Of a stretch of DNA of 6,278 bases, positions 1-5,797 are shown one piece after another (the first letter of the stretch is position 1; every line of letters begins with the position of its first letter). Source of the DNA: an uncultured Clostridia bacterium (GTDB taxonomy: Bacteria > Bacillota > Clostridia > Christensenellales > UBA1242); contig CANQBU010000071.1 in the NCBI GenBank assembly GCA_947589615.1, forward strand, positions 1 to 6,278, given 5' to 3'. Under the pieces are notes generated by a model, which saw nothing but the letters and a program-made list of their open reading frames with translations, had not been told where the DNA came from and ran no database searches. Position numbers and translations under genes: made by a program.

Positions 1-1
1 C

Positions 2-1096
2 ATGACAATTTTGAGGAAGAGTAAAAAGCGAGTTTTAATGATTGATTCAAACAAAAGACCTGCAAAGAAATTGATGGTGACGGGAAATGGGCGATGTAAC
101 ATTTCAAATAAAACGTGTATGCCATCGATTAATTTTTACAATCAAAATATTGATGGTTTTTTAAATAGGTTTACTGTTGACGACAGTATAATTTTTTTTG
201 CAGAGCTTGGTTTAGTGTGTTATTATGATGAAGAGGGTAGAATATATCCTATAACAAACTCGGCAAAATCGGTGGTGGATATTATAAATAACGAATTGGA
301 GAAATATGAAAATTTTACTTTTTTGAGTGATTTTATTAAAAAAATTGATAAAAAAGGTGAAATTTTTGAGATTTTAGCTTCAAATGGCAAATTTATTTGT
401 GAAAAACTGGTGGTTGCATTGGGTGGAAAGATTGACAAAAATCTAACAGATTTAGACATTAATCTCATTCCATTCAAAGAAAGTTTGGTTGCATTAAAAA
501 CGGAATCTACACATTTCTTAAATGGGATAAGAGTATCACCTGTCCGTATATCCAACGAAGAGGGAGTAACATTTGAGGGCGAAATTCTATTCAAGGAAAG
601 CGGCATAAGTGGTATTGCCGCCTTCAACTTGTCGGCGTATTTTTCTCGCAAAAAGAAATTCTTGGGAGGAATTGAGGTTGACTTATTGCCACAATATTCA
701 CAAAATGAATTATATGGGATTTTGTCAAAAAGGAGAGCGCTTGCCTGTCCTGTAAACCAATTTTTTGATGGTCTTTTATCATCACAACTTGCCTACCATA
801 TTTTTGAAGAGTGCAAAGTAGATGAAGGTAAATTATCTACATTCTTGACCAATGAAGAAATAAAAAGGTTTACAGAAAAAATTAAACATCTAGCATTCAA
901 TGTTAAATCATGTTATGACAATAATCAAGTAATGTCAGGAGGCGTTGATTTAAAATCTTTGACGGACAATTTGGAAAGTAAAAAAATTAAAAATCTATAT
1001 TTTTGTGGTGAAATTTGTGATGTTGATGGATTATGCGGCGGATATAATTTACAGTGGGCTTGGACGAGTGGCCACATAGTGGGAGAAACTATATGA
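2..1096 (+). CDS. BaiN/HI0933-like FAD-dependent oxidoreductase, 5' end cut by window edge
   Basis: This is a flavoprotein of the HI0933/YhiN/BaiN family, predicted to be a soluble FAD-dependent oxidoreductase of unknown substrate. The reading frame is open to the left edge. Relatives begin with a GxGxxG dinucleotide-binding loop before the strand seen here as RVLMID, and that loop is missing, so roughly 15-20 N-terminal residues lie outside the window and the ATG at position 2 is probably internal. Visible family marks (numbered from position 2) are GNGRCN at 28-33, the VVALGG strand ending at 141-142, LYFCGE at 332-337, and the C-terminal DVDG...GGYNLQWAW block at 340-354 that closes the FAD site. 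The GS-x-GDGY segment that normally follows the central GG is absent and the linker there is about ten residues short. The stop TGA overlaps the start of the next flavoprotein gene (ATGA), so the two are co-translated. Family is confident; reaction unknown. Confidence 0.9.
   Translation: MTILRKSKKRVLMIDSNKRPAKKLMVTGNGRCNISNKTCMPSINFYNQNIDGFLNRFTVDDSIIFFAELGLVCYYDEEGRIYPITNSAKSVVDIINNELEKYENFTFLSDFIKKIDKKGEIFEILASNGKFICEKLVVALGGKIDKNLTDLDINLIPFKESLVALKTESTHFLNGIRVSPVRISNEEGVTFEGEILFKESGISGIAAFNLSAYFSRKKKFLGGIEVDLLPQYSQNELYGILSKRRALACPVNQFFDGLLSSQLAYHIFEECKVDEGKLSTFLTNEEIKRFTEKIKHLAFNVKSCYDNNQVMSGGVDLKSLTDNLESKKIKNLYFCGEICDVDGLCGGYNLQWAWTSGHIVGETI
1081..1086 (+). promoter_or_regulatory. Ribosome binding site deciding the start of the second flavoprotein
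   Basis: GGGAGA lies six bases before the ATG at 1093. An in-frame ATG also exists at 1054, but it would add 13 residues that overlap the conserved end of the previous gene and do not resemble the family. The 1093 start gives the usual family N-terminus (MIKVDIFLPIG) and an ATGA stop-start overlap. Confidence 0.65.
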
Positions 1097-2745
1097 TAAA
1101 AGTTGACATATTTTTGCCAATAGGCTTTACAAATGAGGATATTTTAAAAAATTGTGCCAAAAAACTTGAAATTTCGCAAAAAGACATAAAAAATTTTGAA
1201 TTTACTAAGTTGTCGCTTGATGCAAGGCATAAAAACAACATAAAGTATCAAGCAAGTATAGCGTTAGCACTCTACGAAAAACTAGAAGAAAAATTCGAGA
1301 GTTTGAAGTTCGTGTTTGATAAAAGACTTTTGATTTATCCAAAAAAGAATTTGAAGTATTCGCCTGTCATTGTCGGATTTGGTCCGAGCGGAATGTTTGC
1401 AGGATTAACTCTTGCAAGAATGGGCTTAAATCCAATAATTCTTGAACAGGGGGAAAAAGTTGAAAAACGGAAAAAAGATGTAGAAGAGTTTTGGAAAAAT
1501 AAAAAACTAAATCCCTATAGCAATGTTCAATTTGGAGAAGGCGGAGCGGGGACTTTCAGTGATGGAAAATTGAATAGCAATATTAACAATGATTATTGCA
1601 AAAAAGTCCTAAACGAACTTTATCATTTTGGTGCACCAAAGGAAATTTTGTATATGTCGAAGCCACATATAGGCAGCGATAATCTTCCCAAAGTTGTTAC
1701 GGCACTTCGTGAAGAAATAGAGAATTTAGGTGGAAAGGTGTATTTTTCAACTAAATTTATTGATTTTACAGTAAAAAACAACAAAATTTATGAAATTATT
1801 GCAAAAAACATAAAAACTGACGAAATTATCAAATTTAGAACAGACCATCTTTTATTGTGCCTTGGACATAGCGCAAGAGATACTTTTGAACTTCTTTACA
1901 GAAAAAATGTCTTGATAAACCAAAAGCCTTTTGCGATGGGGGTGAGAATTGAGCAAAGTCAAAAATTGATAAACATTGCACAATTCGGAGTTGATGATAA
2001 AAGATTGCCTGCTGCCGATTATAAATTGGTTGCTCATTTGCCAAGTGGAAGAAGTGTGTTTACATTTTGTATGTGTCCTGGCGGACAGGTTGTTGCCTCA
2101 TCGGGTGGAGAGGGAGAAATTGTAACAAACGGAATGAGCAACTTTTCGAGAAATGGAGAAAATGCAAATTCCGCCTTGCTTGTCAATGTTAATCCAGAAG
2201 ATTACAATTCTCCTCATCCACTTGCTGGGATTTACTTCCAGGCAAAGTATGAAAAACTTGCTTTTGAGTTGGGCGGAAGCGATTATTCAGCTCCCGCTCA
2301 AAGGGTGGGCGAGTTTTTAAATGAAAGTGTTGTGAACGGAGAGAAAGAAAAAGTGCATAATGCACCAATAAATGATTATTGTAATTTGATACGAAAAATA
2401 AACGAAGTGAAAGAAGAGGTGCATAATGCACCTAAGCCAAGTTATTTGCCAGGGGTAAAATTTACTCAAATTGAAAAATGCCTGCCACCATTTGTCACAG
2501 AAAGTTTGCGGGAAGCTCTGCCAATCCTAAATTCAAAACTGAAGGGCTTTGCAAAAGATGAAAATCTTTTAATTGCAATAGAGTCACGCAGCAGTTGCCC
2601 TATAACAATAACAAGAGATGAGGATTATCAAAGTTCAATAAAGGGGATTTATCCCATTGGAGAAGGTGCTGGCTATGCGGGCGGGATTATGTCGAGTGCA
2701 CAAGATGCGGTAAAGGTCTGCGAGAGTATTTATAGTAAAATTTAG
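1093..2745 (+). CDS. COG2509-like FAD-dependent dehydrogenase
   Basis: This is a predicted NAD(P)/FAD-dependent oxidoreductase of the COG2509 type, 550 residues from the ATG at 1093, close to the family's usual length. An N-terminal domain of about 85 residues is followed by the FAD-binding Rossmann loop GFGPSG at 95-100 and the conserved QFGEGGAGTFSDGK block at 146-159. The C-terminal flavin-site signature PIGEGAGYAGG is at 521-531. No signal peptide or membrane segment is seen, so it should be cytosolic; the substrate is unknown. It overlaps the preceding flavoprotein by ATGA and is followed after 11 nt by a CYTH gene. Oddity: the loop between VGEFL (405-409) and PSYLPG (449-454) is longer than I recall from relatives. 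It carries VHNAP twice, at 421-425 and 443-447, encoded by identical palindromes. The frame is intact through this loop, so the protein is probably functional. Family confident, reaction not known. Confidence 0.9.
   Translation: MIKVDIFLPIGFTNEDILKNCAKKLEISQKDIKNFEFTKLSLDARHKNNIKYQASIALALYEKLEEKFESLKFVFDKRLLIYPKKNLKYSPVIVGFGPSGMFAGLTLARMGLNPIILEQGEKVEKRKKDVEEFWKNKKLNPYSNVQFGEGGAGTFSDGKLNSNINNDYCKKVLNELYHFGAPKEILYMSKPHIGSDNLPKVVTALREEIENLGGKVYFSTKFIDFTVKNNKIYEIIAKNIKTDEIIKFRTDHLLLCLGHSARDTFELLYRKNVLINQKPFAMGVRIEQSQKLINIAQFGVDDKRLPAADYKLVAHLPSGRSVFTFCMCPGGQVVASSGGEGEIVTNGMSNFSRNGENANSALLVNVNPEDYNSPHPLAGIYFQAKYEKLAFELGGSDYSAPAQRVGEFLNESVVNGEKEKVHNAPINDYCNLIRKINEVKEEVHNAPKPSYLPGVKFTQIEKCLPPFVTESLREALPILNSKLKGFAKDENLLIAIESRSSCPITITRDEDYQSSIKGIYPIGEGAGYAGGIMSSAQDAVKVCESIYSKI
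2341..2432 (+). repeat. Paired 13-bp palindromes 66 bp apart inside the flavoprotein gene
   Basis: GTGCATAATGCAC, a perfect inverted repeat around a single central A, occurs at 2353-2365 and again at 2419-2431. The similarity extends upstream into a near-direct repeat of about 26 bp (2341-2366 against 2407-2432). The period of 66 bp equals 22 codons, so both copies read VHNAP in the same frame. I see no further copy in the window. It could be a small palindromic element inserted in frame, or a duplication that has diverged between the repeats. Confidence 0.75.
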
Positions 2746-2750
2746 AGAGG
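2744..2750 (+). promoter_or_regulatory. Ribosome binding site of the CYTH gene
   Basis: AGAGAGG starts inside the previous gene's TAG stop and ends six bases before the ATG at 2757. The 15-nt stretch covering this site and the start codon (2746-2760) is identical to the one at the radical SAM gene (3684-3698). Confidence 0.7.
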
Positions 2751-2756
2751 TAAAAA

Positions 2757-3230
2757 ATGAGGGAATATGAATATAGCTTTGAGGTGAAAGAATTAAAACC
2801 ATATATTGATTACTGTCTTACAAACGGTTACATCTTCAAATCTGACAGCAGCCAAAAAAGGATTTTATATAGAAATGAAAATAAGACTTTGGCAAGAATA
2901 ACTTACGATAAAATTAATGGCAAAACTACAAAAAAATTGGATTTTAAAGATGATAAACTTTCAAATGAGGATTTAATAGTTCGAAGAGAGACTCTCCCTA
3001 TCGAGTTTGAAAATGATGAGGCGATATTATCAATTTTAGAGTTTTTAAATTACAAAGAGGATAATTTTCTGATAAGAGAAAGACTTGAATATGAAAAAGA
3101 TGGTGTAAAGTTTGAACTAGACAGTTATATCTATCCAAGAAAAACGTATGTTGTTGCAATTGAAGGTGATAGGAACTTGGTGGACGGGGTTTATAAATTA
3201 GTAAAGGAGTTTGAAAAAAATAATAAATGA
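2757..3230 (+). CDS. CYTH-domain protein (adenylate cyclase class IV / thiamine triphosphatase superfamily)
   Basis: This is a 157-residue protein resembling the CYTH superfamily, whose members bind triphosphate-containing substrates in a beta-barrel tunnel using metal ions. Visible marks are an acidic N-terminal strand (EYEYSFEVK, residues 3-11), an alternating strand with ARI at 46-48, a charged block RRETLP in the middle, and the typical second half: RERLEY at 107-112, FELDSY at 119-124 and AIEGD at 134-138. The N-terminal ExExK signature is imperfect: E3 and E5 are present but position 7 is serine, with the next lysine at 11. Catalytic activity is therefore uncertain, and an inorganic or organic triphosphatase is more likely than a cyclase. 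No signal peptide or membrane segment is seen. Its stop overlaps the next gene's start by ATGA. The family call rests on pattern and secondary-structure resemblance, not on a search. Confidence 0.7.
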   Translation: MREYEYSFEVKELKPYIDYCLTNGYIFKSDSSQKRILYRNENKTLARITYDKINGKTTKKLDFKDDKLSNEDLIVRRETLPIEFENDEAILSILEFLNYKEDNFLIRERLEYEKDGVKFELDSYIYPRKTYVVAIEGDRNLVDGVYKLVKEFEKNNK

Positions 3231-3670
3231 AAGTCAAAAATTCTATTAAAGGTGAAAAGATTAATTTAATTTTAAGAGAACAACTCGAAGCCAATCCTCA
3301 AAAGGGATATGTTCCTAAATTAATCTATAATATAGTTTTACCTGATACAGATATTACGATTGGAGAATGCGATGCGCGCATTGGCAACAATGAAAATACA
3401 TATTGGGGTGGAAATATTGGATATGCTGTTCACGAGGATTATAGAGGAAATGGATACGCCGTCGAGGCAGTCAAATTATTGTTAAGTGTTTTTAAAGATA
3501 ACAATATAAAAGAAGTTTACATAACAAATGATGTGTCGAATTTGGCATCAAGAAGAGTTTGCGAAAAAGTAGGTGCAAAATTTTTAGGTGCAAAAGATCT
3601 TCCTATAAATCATGAAATGCGCAAAGACGGGAAAAACCGCGTAAATATATTTTTAGTAAAAATAAATTAA
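3227..3670 (+). CDS. GNAT family N-acetyltransferase
   Basis: This 147-residue protein is predicted to transfer an acetyl group from acetyl-CoA to an amine of a small molecule or protein. The acetyl-CoA-binding motif A is clear: an IGYAV strand followed by the pyrophosphate-binding loop RGNGYA at 73-78 and an amphipathic helix. Downstream, TNDVSNLASRRVCEKVGAKF is the usual motif-B segment, where an Asn begins the helix and a GA turn ends it, as in RimJ/RimL-like enzymes. The substrate cannot be read from the sequence. The ATG sits in the ATGA overlap with the CYTH gene. The nearest AAAGGAG (3203-3209) is about 17 nt upstream, too far for efficient independent initiation, so translation is probably coupled to the CYTH gene. 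Confidence 0.88.
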   Translation: MKVKNSIKGEKINLILREQLEANPQKGYVPKLIYNIVLPDTDITIGECDARIGNNENTYWGGNIGYAVHEDYRGNGYAVEAVKLLLSVFKDNNIKEVYITNDVSNLASRRVCEKVGAKFLGAKDLPINHEMRKDGKNRVNIFLVKIN

Positions 3671-3683
3671 AATTTCTTTAATA

Positions 3684-3688
3684 AGAGG
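3684..3688 (+). promoter_or_regulatory. Ribosome binding site of the radical SAM gene
   Basis: AGAGG lies six bases before the ATG at 3695. A second ATG follows immediately at 3698, nine bases from the site. The first is preferred for spacing and because the sequence through it repeats the arrangement at the CYTH gene exactly. Confidence 0.65.
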
Positions 3689-3694
3689 TAAAAA

Positions 3695-4627
3695 ATGATG
3701 AAAAAACTTATTTTAAATGATTTGTGCATAGAGATTTTGCAAAAATGCCCTAATAAATGCATTTATTGTTCATCAAACAGCGATTTAACAAAAGAGACGA
3801 TTATTGATTTCGAGACGCTTAAAAATACGATATCTTTTTTATCGAGGAAATGCGATATAAATGAAATTTCATTAAGCGGTGGCGAACCGCTTTTGCATAA
3901 AGATATTTATAAAATCGTTGAATTTTGTGCAAAAAACGCGTTAAAAACCACAATTTATACAAGCGGCGTGCTTTTTGATGAAAAATTCCATGAAATTTAT
4001 AAGGAAAATTATAAATTATTAGAAAAAGCCGGACTTAATAAAATCGTCTTTGATTTGCAAACGGTAAATGAAGAAATATATGACAAATTAATGGGAACAG
4101 AAGGAAATTTGCAATTTGCCAAAAGTTCTATTCAAAACGCAGAAAAGTTTACCTTCGAAAAGTCAATACATTTCATCCCCAATAAATTGAACTATCTTCA
4201 ATTTGATAAGGTTCTAGAATTTGCAGAAAAAAGCGGGGTAAATGAATTGCGAGTTTTGCGTTTCGTTCCACAAGGTCGCGGTCGTGAAAATGTCGAACAA
4301 TTACTGCTAAATGAAGAGGAATTGAGAAAATTTATTAAAAATATTGAAAAAATCAAGCCAAAAACCACAAAAATAAGAGTTGGAATACCTTTACTTGAAA
4401 ATTCATCACATATCTGCACTGCAGGAAATGATAAACTGCATATAAGATTTGATGGTCAAATTTTGCCTTGTCCAGCATTTAAAGATATCAATGTCGAGGA
4501 TATCGAAAATTTTAAATCAATAAATATTTATAATAACTTAGATGAATTAGAAATCAAAAATGATATTAATTCTACGCGGCTTTGTCAGCAGTATAAAAGA
4601 CATACATATCAAAAAGGAGAAAATTAA
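3695..4627 (+). CDS. Radical SAM enzyme with twitch/SPASM-like C-terminus
   Basis: This 310-residue enzyme is predicted to cleave S-adenosylmethionine at a [4Fe-4S] cluster and start radical chemistry on an unknown substrate. The cluster motif CPNKCIYC gives Cys18, Cys22 and Cys25 in the canonical CX3CX2C spacing. The SAM-binding SLSGGEP follows at 59-65. The C-terminal part has Cys241-X12-Gly254-X4-Cys259, which fits the CX9-15GX4C start of SPASM/twitch domains, and a later Cys297. The full seven-cysteine SPASM set is absent, so one auxiliary cluster (twitch type) is more likely than two. It is separated by 24 nt from the GNAT gene and by one base from the next gene, a putative base-hypermodification protein, so the two are probably a functional pair. 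I infer a role in modifying a base, nucleotide or attached group. A peptide-maturation role cannot be excluded, although no precursor peptide gene is evident nearby. Confidence 0.93.
   Translation: MMKKLILNDLCIEILQKCPNKCIYCSSNSDLTKETIIDFETLKNTISFLSRKCDINEISLSGGEPLLHKDIYKIVEFCAKNALKTTIYTSGVLFDEKFHEIYKENYKLLEKAGLNKIVFDLQTVNEEIYDKLMGTEGNLQFAKSSIQNAEKFTFEKSIHFIPNKLNYLQFDKVLEFAEKSGVNELRVLRFVPQGRGRENVEQLLLNEEELRKFIKNIEKIKPKTTKIRVGIPLLENSSHICTAGNDKLHIRFDGQILPCPAFKDINVEDIENFKSINIYNNLDELEIKNDINSTRLCQQYKRHTYQKGEN
4614..4620 (+). promoter_or_regulatory. Ribosome binding site that sets a TTG start for the hypermodification gene
   Basis: AAGGAGA, inside the last codons of the radical SAM gene, lies eight bases before the TTG at 4629. 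The upstream in-frame ATG at 4560 has no comparable site and would force a 68-bp overlap with the radical SAM gene. The next in-frame ATG, at 4749, would remove part of the conserved N-terminal region. Confidence 0.75.
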
Positions 4628-4628
4628 C

Positions 4629-5561
4629 TTGCAAAATATAAAAAATGATGAATTATATGATGAATTTTGGGAATTTGCTTATAAACGGCAAGAAATTTTT
4701 TATAATAAACTCATAAACAAACTGCCTCTTACGAATGATAAAATTCTTATGCAATACAAATTTTGCAATGCATACAGGGTGTTAGATAGAGTTTCGCAAT
4801 ATCTTATAAAAGAAGTTATTTGCAAAGATTTTAGCCCTGAAGACACTATATTTAGAATAGTTTTGTTTAAAATATTCAATTTGCCAAGCACATGGGAAGA
4901 ATTAGAGAGAAATTTTGCACCAATTTGTATAAAAACGTTTGATTTTGATAAGTTTTCAAAAGTTTTAGCAAAGTTAAAGGAAACGCAACCGATTTATAAT
5001 AACGCTTATATTTCCTGTGCTAATAAAGTTTTCGGATTTCAAAGTAAACATGATAATCACTTAAAACTTATTGAAAAAATGTTTATTGAAGACAACTTGT
5101 CGCAAAGGATTATAAAATGTAAAGATATGGAAGAGGGATATAAAATACTTCTGAATTACCCGCTTATTGGCAGTTTCATGGCATATCAACTCGCAACTGA
5201 TATTAACTATAGCGATGCGGTGAATTGGAGTGAGAATGAATTTACGGTCGCAGGGCCGGGGGCACAAAGGGGAATAAAAAAGGTGTTTTCTAAATTCTCA
5301 TCATACGAAGATGTAATAAAAGAATGCTATCAAAAACAACGGGAAGAATTTAAAAGACTCAATTTGGATTTTAAATACCTTGGAACAAGAGAACTTCAAT
5401 ATATTGATATCCAAAATTTATTTTGTGAATTTGACAAATATTGCAGACAAGCACATCCCGAACTTAAAAGTAATCGCGTGCGTATAAAAACGAAATATAA
5501 GCCCAATTTAACAAAAATTGAGTATATTTTGCCTAAAAAGTGGGGAATTTTGTTAAATTAA
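4629..5561 (+). CDS. Putative DNA base hypermodification protein (5-hmdU DNA kinase helical-domain family)
   Basis: This 310-residue protein (TTG start) resembles the 5-hydroxymethyluracil DNA kinase helical domain and related alpha-glutamyl/putrescinyl-thymine pyrophosphorylase group, known from phages with hypermodified thymine and found scattered in bacteria and fungi. Marks recognised from memory are the helix with YKFCNAYRVLDR at 43-54, matching the F-x-N-x-x-R-x-x-D pattern, and the run MAYQLATDINYS at 184-195 followed by FTVAGPGAQRGI at 205-216, the signature with an invariant-looking GPG. No Walker A motif is present, so it is the helical module without its own P-loop kinase domain. 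It is predicted to be soluble. It sits one base after the radical SAM gene and just before a terminator-like hairpin, the last gene of the unit. The role in base modification is inferred from family. Whether the substrate is DNA, RNA or a free nucleotide is unknown. Confidence 0.82.
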   Translation: MQNIKNDELYDEFWEFAYKRQEIFYNKLINKLPLTNDKILMQYKFCNAYRVLDRVSQYLIKEVICKDFSPEDTIFRIVLFKIFNLPSTWEELERNFAPICIKTFDFDKFSKVLAKLKETQPIYNNAYISCANKVFGFQSKHDNHLKLIEKMFIEDNLSQRIIKCKDMEEGYKILLNYPLIGSFMAYQLATDINYSDAVNWSENEFTVAGPGAQRGIKKVFSKFSSYEDVIKECYQKQREEFKRLNLDFKYLGTRELQYIDIQNLFCEFDKYCRQAHPELKSNRVRIKTKYKPNLTKIEYILPKKWGILLN

Positions 5562-5588
5562 AAATAATTATTTGCTTAGCTGATTAAT

Positions 5589-5617
5589 AAATCAAACACG
5601 GCATGTGTTGGATTTTT
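5589..5617 (+). terminator. Probable rho-independent terminator of the six-gene unit
   Basis: The arms AAATC-A-AACAC (5589-5599) and GTGTT-G-GATTT (5605-5615) pair around the loop GGCAT, with one A-G mismatch. The 3' arm runs into five Ts (5613-5617). It begins about 28 nt after the stop of the hypermodification gene. The stem is AT-rich apart from the core and the T-run is short, so termination may be partial. Confidence 0.55.
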
Positions 5618-5684
5618 GGAAGTAATTCGTTATGTAAAAAACAAGAAAACGATGTGCTTATAACCTTTTATTATAAAATCATAG

Positions 5685-5704
5685 TAATTATCATAATAAT
5701 TATC
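5685..5704 (+). repeat. Direct repeat TAATTATC x2 in the spacer, possible operator
   Basis: TAATTATC occurs at 5685-5692 and 5697-5704, with starts 12 nt apart (about one helical turn), and the 11-bp palindrome ATTATCATAAT lies at 5687-5697. On the other strand this reads as two GATAAT hexamers separated by six bases, loosely like a Fur-family site. It lies 51-70 bp upstream of a promoter. In DNA this AT-rich such patterns can arise by chance. Confidence 0.25.
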
Positions 5705-5754
5705 TTGCACTTTATCTTATCAAATATGGCAATAATAATATAATTGAAAAGATT

Positions 5755-5782
5755 TTGAATTGAAAAAAAGTTATGCTATAAT
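5755..5782 (+). promoter_or_regulatory. Extended -10 promoter of the last gene
   Basis: The -10 box TATAAT (5777-5782) is a perfect consensus and is preceded by TGC, giving an extended -10 (TGnTATAAT). A fair -35 match, TTGAAT (5755-5760), lies 16 bp upstream. It stands after the terminator and 15 bp before the final gene's ATG, so that gene is transcribed separately from the operon. The alternative TTGAAA at 5760-5765 is too close to serve as the -35. Confidence 0.75.
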
Positions 5783-5787
5783 ATATG

Positions 5788-5795
5788 AGAGGAAG
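5788..5795 (+). promoter_or_regulatory. Ribosome binding site of the final gene, at the expected transcript 5' end
   Basis: AGAGGAAG ends two bases before the ATG at 5798, with its GAGG core five bases away. The promoter's TATAAT ends at 5782, so transcription should begin around 5788-5790 and the binding site would lie at the very start of the mRNA. Confidence 0.6.
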
Positions 5796-5797
5796 TT

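Noticed and set aside
223..651. Minus-strand 142-codon open frame opposite the first flavoprotein
   Set aside because: It is antisense to a well-conserved coding region and its translation resembles no family; long shadow frames are expected in such DNA.
2189..2431. Minus-strand 80-codon frame reading through both palindromes
   Set aside because: It lies wholly opposite the conserved flavoprotein gene, has no ribosome site and no family resemblance; its repeated HYA segments merely mirror the palindromes.
2353..2431. The two palindromes as a CRISPR array or as regulator operators for a promoter
   Set aside because: There are only two copies with one spacer, inside a conserved coding frame, and no promoter elements are seen nearby.
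5253..5279. GPGAQRGIKK in the hypermodification protein as a possible Walker A loop
   Set aside because: It does not fit GxxxxGK[ST], because Gly215 is followed by Ile and then Lys. It matches the family's own GPG signature instead.
5603..5743. A 46-codon frame giving an isoleucine-rich, membrane-like peptide in the spacer before the last gene, possibly a small toxin
   Set aside because: It starts inside the terminator loop, has no ribosome binding site, and its hydrophobic run comes from AT-rich ATA/ATT/ATC repeats rather than a recognisable peptide family.
5705..5744. A second promoter in the spacer made of TTGCAC (5705) and TATAAT (5739)
   Set aside because: The 28-bp gap between the boxes is far too long; the promoter at 5755-5782 has proper spacing and an extended -10.
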